A stretch of DNA of 64,000 bases from Nocardia nova NBRC 15556 (lineage in GTDB: Bacteria > Actinomycetota > Actinomycetes > Mycobacteriales > Mycobacteriaceae), in assembly GCF_001613005.1 (NCBI RefSeq), contig NZ_BDBN01000026.1, positions 19,255 to 83,254 of the forward strand, given 5' to 3'. The position numbers and the translations under genes are program-made. Shown one piece after another: positions 25,321 through 33,894 of the stretch. Below the pieces are notes generated by a model. It was not told the origin of the DNA and did no database searches. It saw nothing but the letters and a program-made list of their open reading frames with translations. Numbering within the stretch: the first letter of the stretch is position 1; every line of letters starts with the position of its first letter.

Positions 25321-26176
25321 CGAAAATGGCTGTGCCGGGGAAGATCTCACCGCGCAACGGGCTCCACTGGCCCCATTCGCGCTCGAGCCACTCCGGCCAT
25401 TCGGGTTCGACGATGTCGAGCAGGATCAGGCCCGCGCCGACGATGTCGCGGACCCGATCGCCGATCGTGCGGTGATGTTCGACGTAGATCGGTTCGTCGT
25501 CGGCGTCGACCTCGACGTAGGGCGTGCGGTCGAAGTAGGGGATCGTGGCGCGCAGTCCGTCCGGGCCCGGATCGTCGGGGAAGATCCACCGCATCGGGTG
25601 ATTCACTGAGAACACCCAGCGCCCGCCCGGCCGCAGCACCCGGGCCACCTCCCGCATCACCCGGGCGGCATCGGCGACGAACGGGACCGCGCCGAACGCC
25701 GAACAGGCCAGATCGAACGATTCGTCCGCGAACGGCAGCGCCTCGGCACCGGCCTGCACCAGCGGCACCCGCGGTCCGCCGCGCGCCATGGCCGCGAGTC
25801 CGCGGTCGAGCATCGCCCGCGACAGATCCAGTCCGACCGGATGCGCGCCCTGGGCGGCCAGCCAGCGCGAGCACGGCGCCGATCCGCAGCCGATCTCCAG
25901 GACGCGCCGCCCGGCGACCTCGCCCAGCAGATGCCAGTCGCCCTCGTGCAACCCCTCCGGGCACCAGACGAATTCTCCGGCCTCGGAGTCGACGCCCAGG
26001 AAATCGGCGTGCGTCTCGTGGTACTGCGCGGCATCGGCATCCCACCAGCGCCGGTTGGCGCGTTCGCTGACCGCCGACCCGACGGTCGCGCGGGTCACCC
26101 GCGCGGTGCCGAGCAGGGCATTGGCCTGGGCGTGGCGCTCGTCGTCGAGGAGGGCCGGATGCGGGTCGTCGGACAT
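25295..26176 (-). CDS. Class I SAM-dependent methyltransferase
   Basis: Methyltransferase of 293 aa. SAM motif I is RRVLEIGCGSAPCSRWLAA, the acidic residue of motif II is in PVGLDLSRAMLDRG, and later motifs are DESFDLACSAFGAVPFV and RPGGRWVFSVNHP. An N-terminal extension of about 85 residues includes NRRWWDADAAQYHETHADFL, typical of a mycobacterial/nocardial methyltransferase subfamily. The ATG at 26176 is chosen because the domain starts soon after; upstream in-frame sequence is low complexity. It is divergent from rpsA and convergent, with a 26-bp overlap, with the hypothetical gene. Confidence 0.85.
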   Translation of the reverse strand: MSDDPHPALLDDERHAQANALLGTARVTRATVGSAVSERANRRWWDADAAQYHETHADFLGVDSEAGEFVWCPEGLHEGDWHLLGEVAGRRVLEIGCGSAPCSRWLAAQGAHPVGLDLSRAMLDRGLAAMARGGPRVPLVQAGAEALPFADESFDLACSAFGAVPFVADAARVMREVARVLRPGGRWVFSVNHPMRWIFPDDPGPDGLRATIPYFDRTPYVEVDADDEPIYVEHHRTIGDRVRDIVGAGLILLDIVEPEWPEWLEREWGQWSPLRGEIFPGTAIFVTEKPSRH

Positions 26177-26347
26177 GGTTCGCAGCGTATGGCACGGCCC
26201 GGTCCGCGCCCCTGCGGACGCCGTCTCCGATCCGGCCGGCCCGGGCGCGACCGGGGTGCTTACGTCTCCGCCGTGACGGGTACCACACTGTGCGGGAACG
26301 GTGTTCGGTGCCGGCCGTATGATCATGGTGCGGGCGGGGGCCCGTGT

Positions 26348-26377
26348 TTGCTTGGCGTAACTCACGTCGCGTACGCT
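26348..26377 (+). promoter_or_regulatory. Candidate rpsA promoter
   Basis: TTGCTT (26348-26353), an 18-bp spacer and TACGCT (26372-26377). It would give a leader of about 225 nt before the rpsA ATG. The rest of the 26177-26347 stretch, after the divergent methyltransferase start, shows no gene. Confidence 0.4.
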
Positions 26378-26474
26378 GTTTCCCGCGAGTGTCTTCGGCA
26401 TTTGCGTAGCCGCTGTCGGTACTGTAGCGCTCGGTACCGGGCGCAGGGGTTACGGATTTCGGAAGTCGCCCGCA

Positions 26475-26591
26475 GGCTGTGATTTCGCAGCCGGTGCTGT
26501 GAGTTTCTGCAGTGAGTACAGCGTTGTGCTGTGTCGCAGCGATGTGCTGTGCATGGCCGTCAACGTAGTTCCACCGCTGTGACTTCACAGC
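26475..26591 (+). repeat. Five copies of GCTGTG and small hairpins in the rpsA leader
   Basis: GCTGTG occurs at 26476, 26496, 26528, 26546 and 26576. Several copies form hairpins: GGCTG/CAGCC (26475-26492), GCTGT/ACAGC (26496-26522), GCTG/CAGC (26528-26540), and a perfect 7-bp palindrome GCTGTGA-CT-TCACAGC at 26576-26591, only 16 nt before the ATG. The layout suggests a structured RNA, possibly a site for autogenous control by S1. Confidence 0.5.
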
Positions 26592-26607
26592 AAAACCGAG
26601 AGTTCCA

Positions 26608-28122
26608 ATGTCCACTACCGACCACAATCCGTCCGGAGCAACCCAACATATGCCCACCACCGTCACCTCGCCGCAGGTAGCCGTCAACGACATCGGCTCC
26701 GCCGAGGACTTCCTCGCCGCCATCGACAAGACGATCAAGTACTTCAACGACGGAGATATCGTCGAAGGCACGATCGTCAAGGTCGACCGCGACGAGGTTC
26801 TGCTCGACATCGGTTACAAGACCGAAGGCGTCATCCCTTCCCGCGAACTGTCCATCAAGCACGATGTCGACCCGGCCGAGGTCGTTTCCGTGGGCGATGA
26901 GGTCGAGGCCCTCGTTCTCACCAAGGAGGACAAGGAAGGCCGCCTGATCCTGTCGAAGAAGCGGGCTCAGTACGAGCGGGCGTGGGGCACCATCGAGGAG
27001 CTCAAGGAGAAGGACGAGGCCGTCAAGGGCACCGTCATCGAGGTCGTCAAGGGTGGTCTGATCCTGGACATCGGCCTGCGTGGCTTCCTCCCGGCCTCCC
27101 TGGTCGAGATGCGCCGCGTCCGCGATCTGCAGCCGTACGTCGGCAAGGAGATCGAGGCCAAGATCATCGAGCTGGACAAGAACCGCAACAACGTGGTCCT
27201 GTCCCGCCGCGCCTGGCTGGAGCAGACCCAGTCGGAGGTTCGCAGCGAGTTCCTGCACCAGCTGCAGAAGGGCCAGGTCCGCAAGGGCGTCGTGTCCTCG
27301 ATCGTCAACTTCGGTGCGTTCGTCGATCTCGGCGGCGTCGACGGTCTGGTGCACGTCTCCGAGCTGTCCTGGAAGCACATCGACCACCCGTCCGAGGTTG
27401 TCGAGGTCGGCATGGAGGTCACCGTCGAGGTTCTCGACGTCGACCTGGACCGCGAGCGCGTTTCGCTGTCGCTCAAGGCCACCCAGGAAGACCCGTGGCG
27501 TCAGTTCGCCCGCACCCACGCCATCGGCCAGATCGTGCCCGGCAAGGTCACCAAGCTGGTTCCGTTCGGTGCGTTCGTGCGCGTCGAAGAGGGCATCGAG
27601 GGCCTGGTGCACATCTCCGAGCTGGCCGAGCGCCACGTCGAGGTGCCGGACCAGGTTGTCGCCGTGGGCGACGATGCGATGGTCAAGGTCATCGACATCG
27701 ACCTGGAGCGTCGCCGGATCTCGCTGTCGCTGAAGCAGGCGAACGAGGACTACCACGCCGAGTTCGACCCGTCGAAGTACGGCATGGCCGACAGCTACGA
27801 CGAGCAGGGCAACTACATCTTCCCCGAGGGCTTCGACCCCGAGACCAACGAATGGCTCGAGGGCTTCGACAAGCAGCGGGAAGAGTGGGAAGGCCGCTAC
27901 GCCGAGGCCGAGCGTCGCCACAAGATGCACACCGCTCAGATGGAGAAGATGGCGGCCGACGCCGCCGCCGAGGCCGCCAACGGTGGTGCCTCCGGTAACT
28001 ACTCCTCCGAGAGCGGCGCGCAGAGCTCGTCCTCCAGCTCCTCGTCGGAGCCGGCCGGCGGTTCGCTGGCCAGCGACGCGCAGCTCGCCGCGCTGCGTGA
28101 GAAGCTGTCCGGCAACGCGTAA
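26608..28122 (+). CDS. rpsA: 30S ribosomal protein S1
   Basis: S1 of 504 aa with four S1 RNA-binding domains, the actinobacterial number. Domain starts are visible at GDIVEGTIVKVDRDEVLLDI, AVKGTVIEVVKGGLILDIGL, GQVRKGVVSSIVNFGAFVDL and GQIVPGKVTKLVPFGAFVRV. The C-terminal tail is Ala/Glu/Ser-rich and ends AQLAALREKLSGNA, close to mycobacterial RpsA. S1 binds mRNA and helps initiation on structured messages, and mycobacterial RpsA also assists tmRNA. The ATG at 26608 gives 14 extra residues compared with ATG 26650, which matches the M. tuberculosis start better; neither has a strong Shine-Dalgarno. Confidence 0.96.
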   Translation: MSTTDHNPSGATQHMPTTVTSPQVAVNDIGSAEDFLAAIDKTIKYFNDGDIVEGTIVKVDRDEVLLDIGYKTEGVIPSRELSIKHDVDPAEVVSVGDEVEALVLTKEDKEGRLILSKKRAQYERAWGTIEELKEKDEAVKGTVIEVVKGGLILDIGLRGFLPASLVEMRRVRDLQPYVGKEIEAKIIELDKNRNNVVLSRRAWLEQTQSEVRSEFLHQLQKGQVRKGVVSSIVNFGAFVDLGGVDGLVHVSELSWKHIDHPSEVVEVGMEVTVEVLDVDLDRERVSLSLKATQEDPWRQFARTHAIGQIVPGKVTKLVPFGAFVRVEEGIEGLVHISELAERHVEVPDQVVAVGDDAMVKVIDIDLERRRISLSLKQANEDYHAEFDPSKYGMADSYDEQGNYIFPEGFDPETNEWLEGFDKQREEWEGRYAEAERRHKMHTAQMEKMAADAAAEAANGGASGNYSSESGAQSSSSSSSSEPAGGSLASDAQLAALREKLSGNA

Positions 28123-28137
28123 TTCGCTGAGCTGAAA

Positions 28138-28170
28138 CGAAGGCCCCGGTCCATCGGACCGGGGCCTTCG
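28138..28170 (+). terminator. Strong hairpin terminator after rpsA
   Basis: CGAAGGCCCCGGTCC-ATC-GGACCGGGGCCTTCG is a perfect 15-bp stem with a 3-nt loop, beginning 15 bp after the rpsA stop. There is no T-run, which is common for actinobacterial terminators. Confidence 0.8.
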
Positions 28171-28247
28171 CCCATCTCCGGGCTACTCGTTCAGCCCCTC
28201 GTCACCGCGTCGATGCCGCCGGTCCATTATTCTCGGCGAGGATCTGC

Positions 28248-28321
28248 CACTGTCCTCTGTCAGCCGGCACGGTCTTGTCGGCCGGCACTGTCCTGTCAAC
28301 CGGCACTGTTCATTTCACCGA
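28248..28321. repeat. Short tandem repeat, about 18-bp unit
   Basis: Four imperfect units begin at 28248, 28268, 28286 and 28304, of the form CACTGTCCTGTCAACCGG. The unit lengths are 20, 18, 18 and 18. The array lies just before the phospholipase C start and contains GCCGGC at the unit junctions. It could be polymorphic in number and alter spacing to the promoter. Confidence 0.6.
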
Positions 28322-28343
28322 CGCGGAAGGTCTCGGCACCGGC

Positions 28344-29873
28344 ATGGGTCTGTTCGACGGCATCAACAGGCGTGATTTTCTGGCGAAGGCCATGGCGGCC
28401 GGTGGAGCGGGGGCCCTGGCCGCCTGGGCGAATCCGATCATCGAGCGCGCGCATGCGGCCGACCCGGCGGGGATGGGCGGGCTCGGCGATATCGAGCATT
28501 TCGTCCTGCTCATGCAGGAGAACCGCTCGTTCGACCACTACTTCGGAACCCTGTCCGGTGTAAGGGGTTTCGACGACGCCTCGCCGGCGTGGAAGCAGTA
28601 CGGCTACGCGCCCGGCGTCGGGCCCACCGCCGACGGGTTCATCGTCCCGTTCCGGCTCGACACCACCCGTGGCGCGACCCTCGACGGTGAGTGCATCAAC
28701 GATCCCGATCATTCCTGGGCCGGAATGCACGAGGCGTGGAACGGCGGCCGCAACGACCGCTGGATGCCGATGTCGGTGGCCGGCGTCGGCGCTGCCAACG
28801 GTCCGGCGGCCATGGGGTATTACACCCGCGCCGATATTCCGGTTCACCACGAGCTGGCCGATGCGTTCACCCTCTGCGACCACTACCACTGCTCGGTGCT
28901 CGGCCCGACCGACCCGAATCGGCTGTACTGGATCTCCGCCACCATCGACCCCGACGGTCTGGCCGGCGGGCCGATGGTGGAGACGCCGACGCTGATCCCG
29001 CAGAACGTCTACAGCTGGCGCACCTATCCGGAGAACCTCTCGGAGGCCGGTGTCGACTGGAAGATCTACAACAATCGCGATGTCGGACCGATCTCGTCGG
29101 TGATCCTCGACGGCATGATGGGTTGCTTCACACAGGCCGCGGACCCGAATTCCGAACTCGCCAAGCGCGGCAAGGCCCCGGTGTATCCGCAGGACTTCGC
29201 CGCGGACGTGGCCGCCGACCGGCTTCCCTCGGTGTCGTGGGTGATCCCGCCGCTGTTCAACTGCGAACATCCCGCGCTGCCACCCGCGTTGGGCGCGGTG
29301 GGCATCATGCAGGTGCTCGACATCCTCACCTCCAATCCGAAGGTGTGGGAGAAGACCGCGCTCATCGTGAGCTACGACGAGAACGGCGGCTTCTTCGATC
29401 ACGTCACCCCGCCGACCCCGCCGCCCGGCACACCGGGGGAGTACCTGACGGTGGACCTCGGCAGGGTGCCGGCGGCCAAGGGGGTCGCCGGTCCGATCGG
29501 ATTGGGTTACCGCGTCCCGTGCTTCGTCATCTCCCCGTATTCACGCGGCGGGCTGGTCGCCTCGCAGACCTTCGACCACACCTCGCAATTGCGTTTGCTG
29601 GAACGTCGTTTCGGCGTGGAAGTGCCGAATGTGACCGCCTGGCGGCGCAGCGTCACCGGCGATATGACCTCGGCATTCGATTTCGGTTCGACGCCCGATT
29701 CCGTGCCGCCGCGAATTAGCGATCCGAAACCGAAATCGGATGCCGCACTCGCGCAATGTGGGCCGAATATCGCGCTCGGTACCGAGGGTAAGGGAATTCC
29801 CTATCCGGTGCCGCCGAATGCGATGCCGAGCCAGGAACCGGGCTCGCGCCGGACCCCGAGCGGCTTGGTGTGA
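28344..29873 (+). CDS. Phospholipase C, phosphoesterase family, Tat-exported
   Basis: Secreted or surface enzyme of 509 aa of the bacterial phospholipase C (PF04185) family, which hydrolyses phospholipids to diacylglycerol and a phosphorylated head group. The N-terminus carries a Tat signal ([20 protein letters not shown], ending near RAHA). The catalytic domain begins [20 protein letters not shown], with the Thr/Asn-type active-site motif LSGVRGFDD close behind, and the metal and active-site segments [29 protein letters not shown] and [14 protein letters not shown]. The ATG at 28344 is preceded at some distance by GGAAGG; upstream in-frame starts lie within the tandem repeat. Homologues in M. 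tuberculosis (PlcA-D) are virulence-associated, but the role here is not shown. Confidence 0.9.
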   Translation: MGLFDGINRRDFLAKAMAAGGAGALAAWANPIIERAHAADPAGMGGLGDIEHFVLLMQENRSFDHYFGTLSGVRGFDDASPAWKQYGYAPGVGPTADGFIVPFRLDTTRGATLDGECINDPDHSWAGMHEAWNGGRNDRWMPMSVAGVGAANGPAAMGYYTRADIPVHHELADAFTLCDHYHCSVLGPTDPNRLYWISATIDPDGLAGGPMVETPTLIPQNVYSWRTYPENLSEAGVDWKIYNNRDVGPISSVILDGMMGCFTQAADPNSELAKRGKAPVYPQDFAADVAADRLPSVSWVIPPLFNCEHPALPPALGAVGIMQVLDILTSNPKVWEKTALIVSYDENGGFFDHVTPPTPPPGTPGEYLTVDLGRVPAAKGVAGPIGLGYRVPCFVISPYSRGGLVASQTFDHTSQLRLLERRFGVEVPNVTAWRRSVTGDMTSAFDFGSTPDSVPPRISDPKPKSDAALAQCGPNIALGTEGKGIPYPVPPNAMPSQEPGSRRTPSGLV

Positions 29874-29879
29874 AAAACG

Positions 29880-29909
29880 GGCGGCCCACCGAATCCGCGG
29901 TGGGCCGCC
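29880..29909. terminator. Bidirectional terminator after phospholipase C
   Basis: GGCGGCCCACC (29880-29890) and GGTGGGCCGCC (29899-29909) form an 11-bp stem with an 8-nt loop. On the plus strand it follows the phospholipase stop by 6 bp. On the minus strand it follows the small gene at 29928-30134 by 18 bp, so it can serve both. Confidence 0.75.
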
Positions 29910-29927
29910 GAACGTTCGATGTACTGG

Positions 29928-30134
29928 TCAGCTCGCCGTGGCGGGAATCCAGCGGGTGACCCCGCCCCGGCTGCGCATGGCCGCGAAGCTGTGCCGCGCC
30001 GGGCTGAGCAGGGCGGTCAACCACGAACGGCGATGTTCGGCCAGTGCTGCCGCAACGGCGGGAATCCGAATGCAGTGCACGGTGCCTGCCATACCCAGCC
30101 GGTGGCGACCCGACTGGATGTTTGTGGTGCCCAA
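29928..30134 (-). CDS. Small hypothetical protein, 68 aa, TTG start
   Basis: Frame of 68 residues beginning (M)GTTNIQSGRHRLGMAGTVHC, rich in Arg and Ala, with no known domain. Initiation at TTG is supported by AAGGAAG five nucleotides upstream on the minus strand. A strong bidirectional terminator directly follows the stop. Third-position GC is moderately high but mixed. The function is unknown, and it could still be a chance frame. Confidence 0.45.
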   Translation of the reverse strand: MGTTNIQSGRHRLGMAGTVHCIRIPAVAAALAEHRRSWLTALLSPARHSFAAMRSRGGVTRWIPATAS

Positions 30135-30425
30135 TGATCTTCCTTCGCTAGCTCGGATGGCCTGGATCGCCCGCGGCGAAACAGTAGCGGAACAAAAGTG
30201 TGGGGTTGCGGATTTTGCGTGACTTCGAGCCCGGCGTGTCGGAAAGTTGCCGACCCCAGGTCGGTATCGGGCGGAAAAAGTTGCGAATTGATATCACCGG
30301 CGTCACGGAATGGGTAATACCGCGTGGTCGAGGTGAAAAGTATTCACGCGGTGGGTAATCAGCCCTATCGCCTCGCGGCCGGGGTGCGGGCGCGGACCGC
30401 GGTGGTGGGATGCGAGACTGGGGAA
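30135..30425. other. Intergenic region with two inverted repeats before coaE
   Basis: CCGACC-CCA-GGTCGG is a perfect palindrome at 30250-30264. ACCGCGTG (30319-30326) pairs with CACGCGGT (30345-30352) as an 8-bp inverted repeat, each arm flanked by a GGGTAAT copy. They may be operators for coaE or for the divergent small gene. No protein-coding frame here is convincing. Confidence 0.4.
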
Positions 30426-31622
30426 ATGTTGCGTATCGGTCTCACCGGAGGCATGGGAGCGGGTAAGTCGACGGTGGCGCGGCTGCTGGTGGAATACGGG
30501 GCTGTTCTGGTCGACAGCGACGCCATCGCCCGCGAGGTCGTCGAACCCGGCACCGAGGGCCTCGCCGCGCTCGTCGCGGCGTTCGGCCCGGAAATCCTGG
30601 CCGAGGACGGCAGTTTGAACCGCCCCGCGCTCGCGGCGGTCGCCTTCGCCGACGAGCAGTCGCGCACGACGCTGAACTCGATCACCCATCCGCTGGTCGG
30701 CCGGCGCACGGCCGAGCTGATCGCCGCCGCGCCGGCGGACGCGATTGTGGTGCAGGACGTTCCGCTCCTGGTCGAGAACAATCTCGGCGCGATGATGAAT
30801 CTCGTCGTGGTGGTGATGGCCGACGAACAGACGCGCGTTCACCGGCTCGAGCAGTTCCGCGGCGTGAGCCGCGCGGACGCGCTGGCGCGGATCAAGGCAC
30901 AGGCCAGTGACGACCAGCGGCGGGCGGCCGCGGATGTCCTCCTGGACAACAACTCCGACGCCGAGGCGCTGGCGCCGCAGGTGCGGGCGCTGTGGGAGCA
31001 GCGCCTGGTGCCGTTCGAACACAATGCGCGCACCCGGACCCCGGCGCGCTCGACCGGGGCGGTGCGGCTGGTCGAGCCGGATCCGCAGTGGCCGGCGCAG
31101 GCGCAGCGGTTGATCGGCCGGCTGTGGCTGGCCTGCGGTGGCGATGCGCGCCGCATCGATCACATCGGTTCCACCGCCGTGCCGGGGCTGGCGGCCAAGG
31201 ATGTGATCGACATCCAGATCACGGTCGCCGACCTCGCGACGGCCGACGCACTGCGAGACCGATTGGCACTCGCCGGTTTTCCCCTGGTCGACTCGGTCAC
31301 CGGCGACAACCCCAAACCGACGCCGCAGGATCCCGCGGGCACCGATGCCGAACTGTGGGCGAAACGTCTGCACGGCAATGCCGACCCCGGGCGGCTCGCG
31401 AATATCCATGTGCGCGTGGACGGTTCGCCGGGGCAGCGCTTCGCGTTGGACTTCCGCGACTGGCTGCGCGCCGACGCCGACGCCCGTACCGAGTATTCGG
31501 GGATCAAGCGCCGCGGGGAGGCAGAGGCAGCGGGCAAGGTGGGCGACGAGGCCGTCGAGGCCTACCTGTCGGTGAAGGAACCCTGGTTCGACAAGATCTA
31601 CGAGCGAGTTCCTCGCGCCTGA
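30426..31622 (+). CDS. coaE: Dephospho-CoA kinase fused to a GrpB/UPF0157 domain
   Basis: Phosphorylates the 3'-OH of dephospho-CoA, the last step of coenzyme A synthesis. The product is 398 aa, twice the E. coli length. Residues 1-200 are the kinase with P-loop MLRIGLTGGMGAGKST and the CoA-binding segments VLVDSDAIAREVVEPG and PLLVENNL. Residues 205-398 are a GrpB (UPF0157) domain of the nucleotidyltransferase-like fold (RLVEPDPQWPAQAQRLIGRL, IDHIGSTAVPGLAAKDVIDI). The same fusion is known in mycobacterial CoaE, where the extra domain is thought to help folding. The ATG at 30426 puts the P-loop at the N-terminus. Confidence 0.95.
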   Translation: MLRIGLTGGMGAGKSTVARLLVEYGAVLVDSDAIAREVVEPGTEGLAALVAAFGPEILAEDGSLNRPALAAVAFADEQSRTTLNSITHPLVGRRTAELIAAAPADAIVVQDVPLLVENNLGAMMNLVVVVMADEQTRVHRLEQFRGVSRADALARIKAQASDDQRRAAADVLLDNNSDAEALAPQVRALWEQRLVPFEHNARTRTPARSTGAVRLVEPDPQWPAQAQRLIGRLWLACGGDARRIDHIGSTAVPGLAAKDVIDIQITVADLATADALRDRLALAGFPLVDSVTGDNPKPTPQDPAGTDAELWAKRLHGNADPGRLANIHVRVDGSPGQRFALDFRDWLRADADARTEYSGIKRRGEAEAAGKVGDEAVEAYLSVKEPWFDKIYERVPRA

Positions 31623-31645
31623 TACAGGCACCACCGGTACCGCGG

Positions 31646-32608
31646 TCAGCGCGATACGGAGGTGATCCGGTCGATCTCCGCGAGGTCCTCGGCGGTGGGC
31701 TGCCACCGCCCGGCCCGGACATTGGCCTCGACCTGTTCGGGCGAGGTGGCGCCGGCGATCACCGAACTCACCGCGGGTTGCGCGGCGAGACCGCCGATGG
31801 CGACGTCGAGCACGGTGATCGAACGCTGCGCCGCGAAGTCCTCCAGCTGTTCCACGATGTCGAAAGCCGCGTCCGTGAGTGCGGCTTCCCGGCCCCACGC
31901 CTGGATCCTGCTACCTTCGGGCGCGGGCACGCCGCGCTTGTACTTCCCGGTGAGCAGACCGCTCGCCAAGGGGAAGTAGGGGAGCAGTCCGATCCCGTAG
32001 TGCTCGAGCGCCGGCACCAGATCGGCCTCGATCCCACGCCGCAGCAGGCTGTACTCGTTCTGCGCGCTGATGAATCGCTCGAGACGGCGCGTGCGTGCGG
32101 TCCACTCGGCGTCCGCGGTCTGCCAGCCGGTGAAGTTGGAATGACCCAGGTATCGGATCTTGCCCTCGTGGACGAGATCGTCCAGCGCCGACAGCGTCTC
32201 CTCGATCGGTGTCGCCGGATCGGGGCGATGGAGTTGATAGAGATCGATCCAGTCCGTGCGCAGCCGGCGTAGTGACTGCTCGACCGCCCGGCGAATATAG
32301 CGGCGTGAGCCACGCGCGCCCCAGTCCTCGCCGTTGTCCCCGCCGAGGCGGCGCACGTCGCTGCCGAACTTGGTCGCGATGACGACATCGTCGCGTGTGC
32401 CCTGCAGGATCTCGCTGATTCGCCGCTCCGATTCCCCGTAGGAGTCGGCGGTATCGATCAGGTTGATGCCGTGGTCGAGCGCGGCGTGCAGCACCGCCCT
32501 GCTCTGCTCGAGATCGAGCTTCATCCCGAAATTGTTGGTGCCCAGTCCGACGACCGACACCGCGAGCCCCGAGTTCCCGACCCGGCGCAGCGAAGCCGAC
32601 TCACCCAT
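31646..32608 (-). CDS. Aldo/keto reductase
   Basis: NADPH-dependent (beta/alpha)8 barrel oxidoreductase of 320 aa, voltage-gated K+ channel beta-subunit-like/YajO group. Visible are GLGTNNFGMKLD, the catalytic Asp-Tyr pair in LIDTADSYGESE, the catalytic lysine in VIATKFG, the histidine in RYLGHSNFTGW, and the phosphate-binding end VIAGATSPEQVEANVRAG. The gene is convergent with coaE, 23 bp apart. The upstream DUF402 gene on the same strand is only 42 bp away, so they may form an operon. The substrate is unknown. Confidence 0.9.
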   Translation of the reverse strand: MGESASLRRVGNSGLAVSVVGLGTNNFGMKLDLEQSRAVLHAALDHGINLIDTADSYGESERRISEILQGTRDDVVIATKFGSDVRRLGGDNGEDWGARGSRRYIRRAVEQSLRRLRTDWIDLYQLHRPDPATPIEETLSALDDLVHEGKIRYLGHSNFTGWQTADAEWTARTRRLERFISAQNEYSLLRRGIEADLVPALEHYGIGLLPYFPLASGLLTGKYKRGVPAPEGSRIQAWGREAALTDAAFDIVEQLEDFAAQRSITVLDVAIGGLAAQPAVSSVIAGATSPEQVEANVRAGRWQPTAEDLAEIDRITSVSR

Positions 32609-32650
32609 GGCTCTCCTTGTTCTCGAGGTTGCGTAGCTCGGCCCGGCCCG

Positions 32651-33175
32651 TTACCGCCAGCCGATCTCGATACCTCGCGAGCGCAGCCAGGACTCGAAAT
32701 CGTAACCGTGCGAGGCGATTCCGTCGATCGCCCGGGTGGCGGCCTCGATCGCCTGCTGCGCCTGCGACGCGCTCAGATATCCGGCGGCGTGAGCGGCCAG
32801 GAGCTCGTCGACGTCGAGCAGAATCGCCTCGCGACCGGTGCGAACCACGATGTCGAGGTAGTGGTCGACCGACTTCCACATCTGCGGTCCCGCCGCCTCG
32901 AAATCGCCGATATCGAGGTAGAAGTCCTGGTCGCGCCGGTGGGTGGGGCGGAAGTGGAAGATGGTGGCGCGCAGCGACAGCTCCGGCAGCAGCCAGGATT
33001 CGAGGTAGTGGAATTCCGGATGATCGGCGGTGCGGGCCATGTAGAGCCCCCACGGTTCGGTCCGATACGTCTCCACCGGCCGCACGAAGCCCTTCGGATC
33101 GGTGTTGGTGGACCCGGCGAGGTCGAAGTATTCGATCTTCGGCCGATGCAGATCGACCACATGCCCCTGCGTCAT
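32651..33175 (-). CDS. DUF402 domain protein (paralogue 1)
   Basis: Cytosolic protein of 174 aa with a DUF402 fold: EPWGLYMARTADHPEFHYLE, SWLLPELSLRATIFHFRP, DQDFYLDIGDFEAAG, VDHYLDIVVRTGREAILLDVDE. The aspartates in DIVV and LLDVDE are the metal ligands expected from DUF402 phosphatases. Related proteins hydrolyse nucleoside diphosphates or phosphorylated intermediates (FomD, SA1684 type); the substrate here is not known. A DUF402 protein also occupies this position in M. tuberculosis (Rv1632c). It has a paralogue 86 bp upstream. Confidence 0.85.
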   Translation of the reverse strand: MTQGHVVDLHRPKIEYFDLAGSTNTDPKGFVRPVETYRTEPWGLYMARTADHPEFHYLESWLLPELSLRATIFHFRPTHRRDQDFYLDIGDFEAAGPQMWKSVDHYLDIVVRTGREAILLDVDELLAAHAAGYLSASQAQQAIEAATRAIDGIASHGYDFESWLRSRGIEIGWR

Positions 33176-33202
33176 GCCCCGAATCTACCGCCGCGGGCCC
33201 GC

Positions 33203-33252
33203 AAAACGCCCGCTCGCGCCGCGATCCGGATGATCATCGACGCGAGCGGGCG
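33203..33252 (-). terminator. Rho-independent terminator of the second DUF402 gene
   Basis: CGCCCGCTCGCG (33207-33218) and CGCGAGCGGGCG (33241-33252) form a perfect 12-bp stem. Read on the minus strand it begins 10 bp after the stop of the gene at 33262-33894 and is followed by TTTT. Confidence 0.75.
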
Positions 33253-33261
33253 GTGACGCGG

Positions 33262-33894
33262 TTACAGCCAGTGCAGGGCGATGCCCTGGGTGGTGAGCCA
33301 GCGTTCGAAGTTGTGATCGTGCGAGGCGATACCGTCGACGACCGCGGTGGCCTGCTCGAACGCGCGCTGAGCGGTCTCGGCCGATACGTGGCCGGCCGCG
33401 TGCGCGGCGAACAGTTCGTCGACCCCGTGCAGTTCGCAGACGTGGCCGTTGCGGGCGACGATGTCGATGTAGTGGTACTCGGCCCGCCAGCGCTTCGGCT
33501 CGATCTTGGCGAAGTTGCCGATATAGATGTGATAGATCGGATCGCGATCGTGTGCCGCGTTGATGTGATGCATGGTGACGCGGATCGACTGCCTGGGCAG
33601 CAGCCAGGTCTCGGTGTAGCGGTAGGGCGGGGTATCGGCGGCCCGGACCAGATACAGCCCCCACGGCTCGGCGTGATAACTGTCGACCGAATGGACGAAA
33701 CCGCGGGAATCGGTTCTGGTGAGATCGGCGATATCGAAATATTCGACGTGCGGTCTGTGTGCCGTACCCGATGGTGGCACCGGAATCGGTGCTTTTCGGC
33801 CCGGAATGTTGCGATTCGACGGCATTGGGCTGACTCCATTGGGCGCGGCAGTGCGCAGAGTCCGGGTGACACGTTCAGCGAGGAAACCGGCCAT
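33262..33894 (-). CDS. DUF402 domain protein (paralogue 2)
   Basis: Protein of 210 aa, clearly paralogous to the downstream gene: HVEYFDIADLTRTDSRGFVH and EPWGLYLVRAADTPPYRYTE align with the first paralogue, as do DPIYHIYIGNFAKIEP, YHYIDIVARNGHVCELHGVD and DGIASHDHNFERWL. Compared with paralogue 1 it has about 45 extra N-terminal residues; a start at MPSNRN would remove some of these. The ATG at 33894 has AGAAGGG upstream on the minus strand. The metal-ligand aspartate in DIVA is kept; the second acidic motif reads ELHGVDE. It has its own terminator. Confidence 0.82.
   Translation of the reverse strand: MAGFLAERVTRTLRTAAPNGVSPMPSNRNIPGRKAPIPVPPSGTAHRPHVEYFDIADLTRTDSRGFVHSVDSYHAEPWGLYLVRAADTPPYRYTETWLLPRQSIRVTMHHINAAHDRDPIYHIYIGNFAKIEPKRWRAEYHYIDIVARNGHVCELHGVDELFAAHAAGHVSAETAQRAFEQATAVVDGIASHDHNFERWLTTQGIALHWL

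Noticed and set aside
28248..28321. Tandem repeat considered as a CRISPR-like array
   Set aside because: Units are contiguous with no spacers and are imperfect; no cas genes are present.
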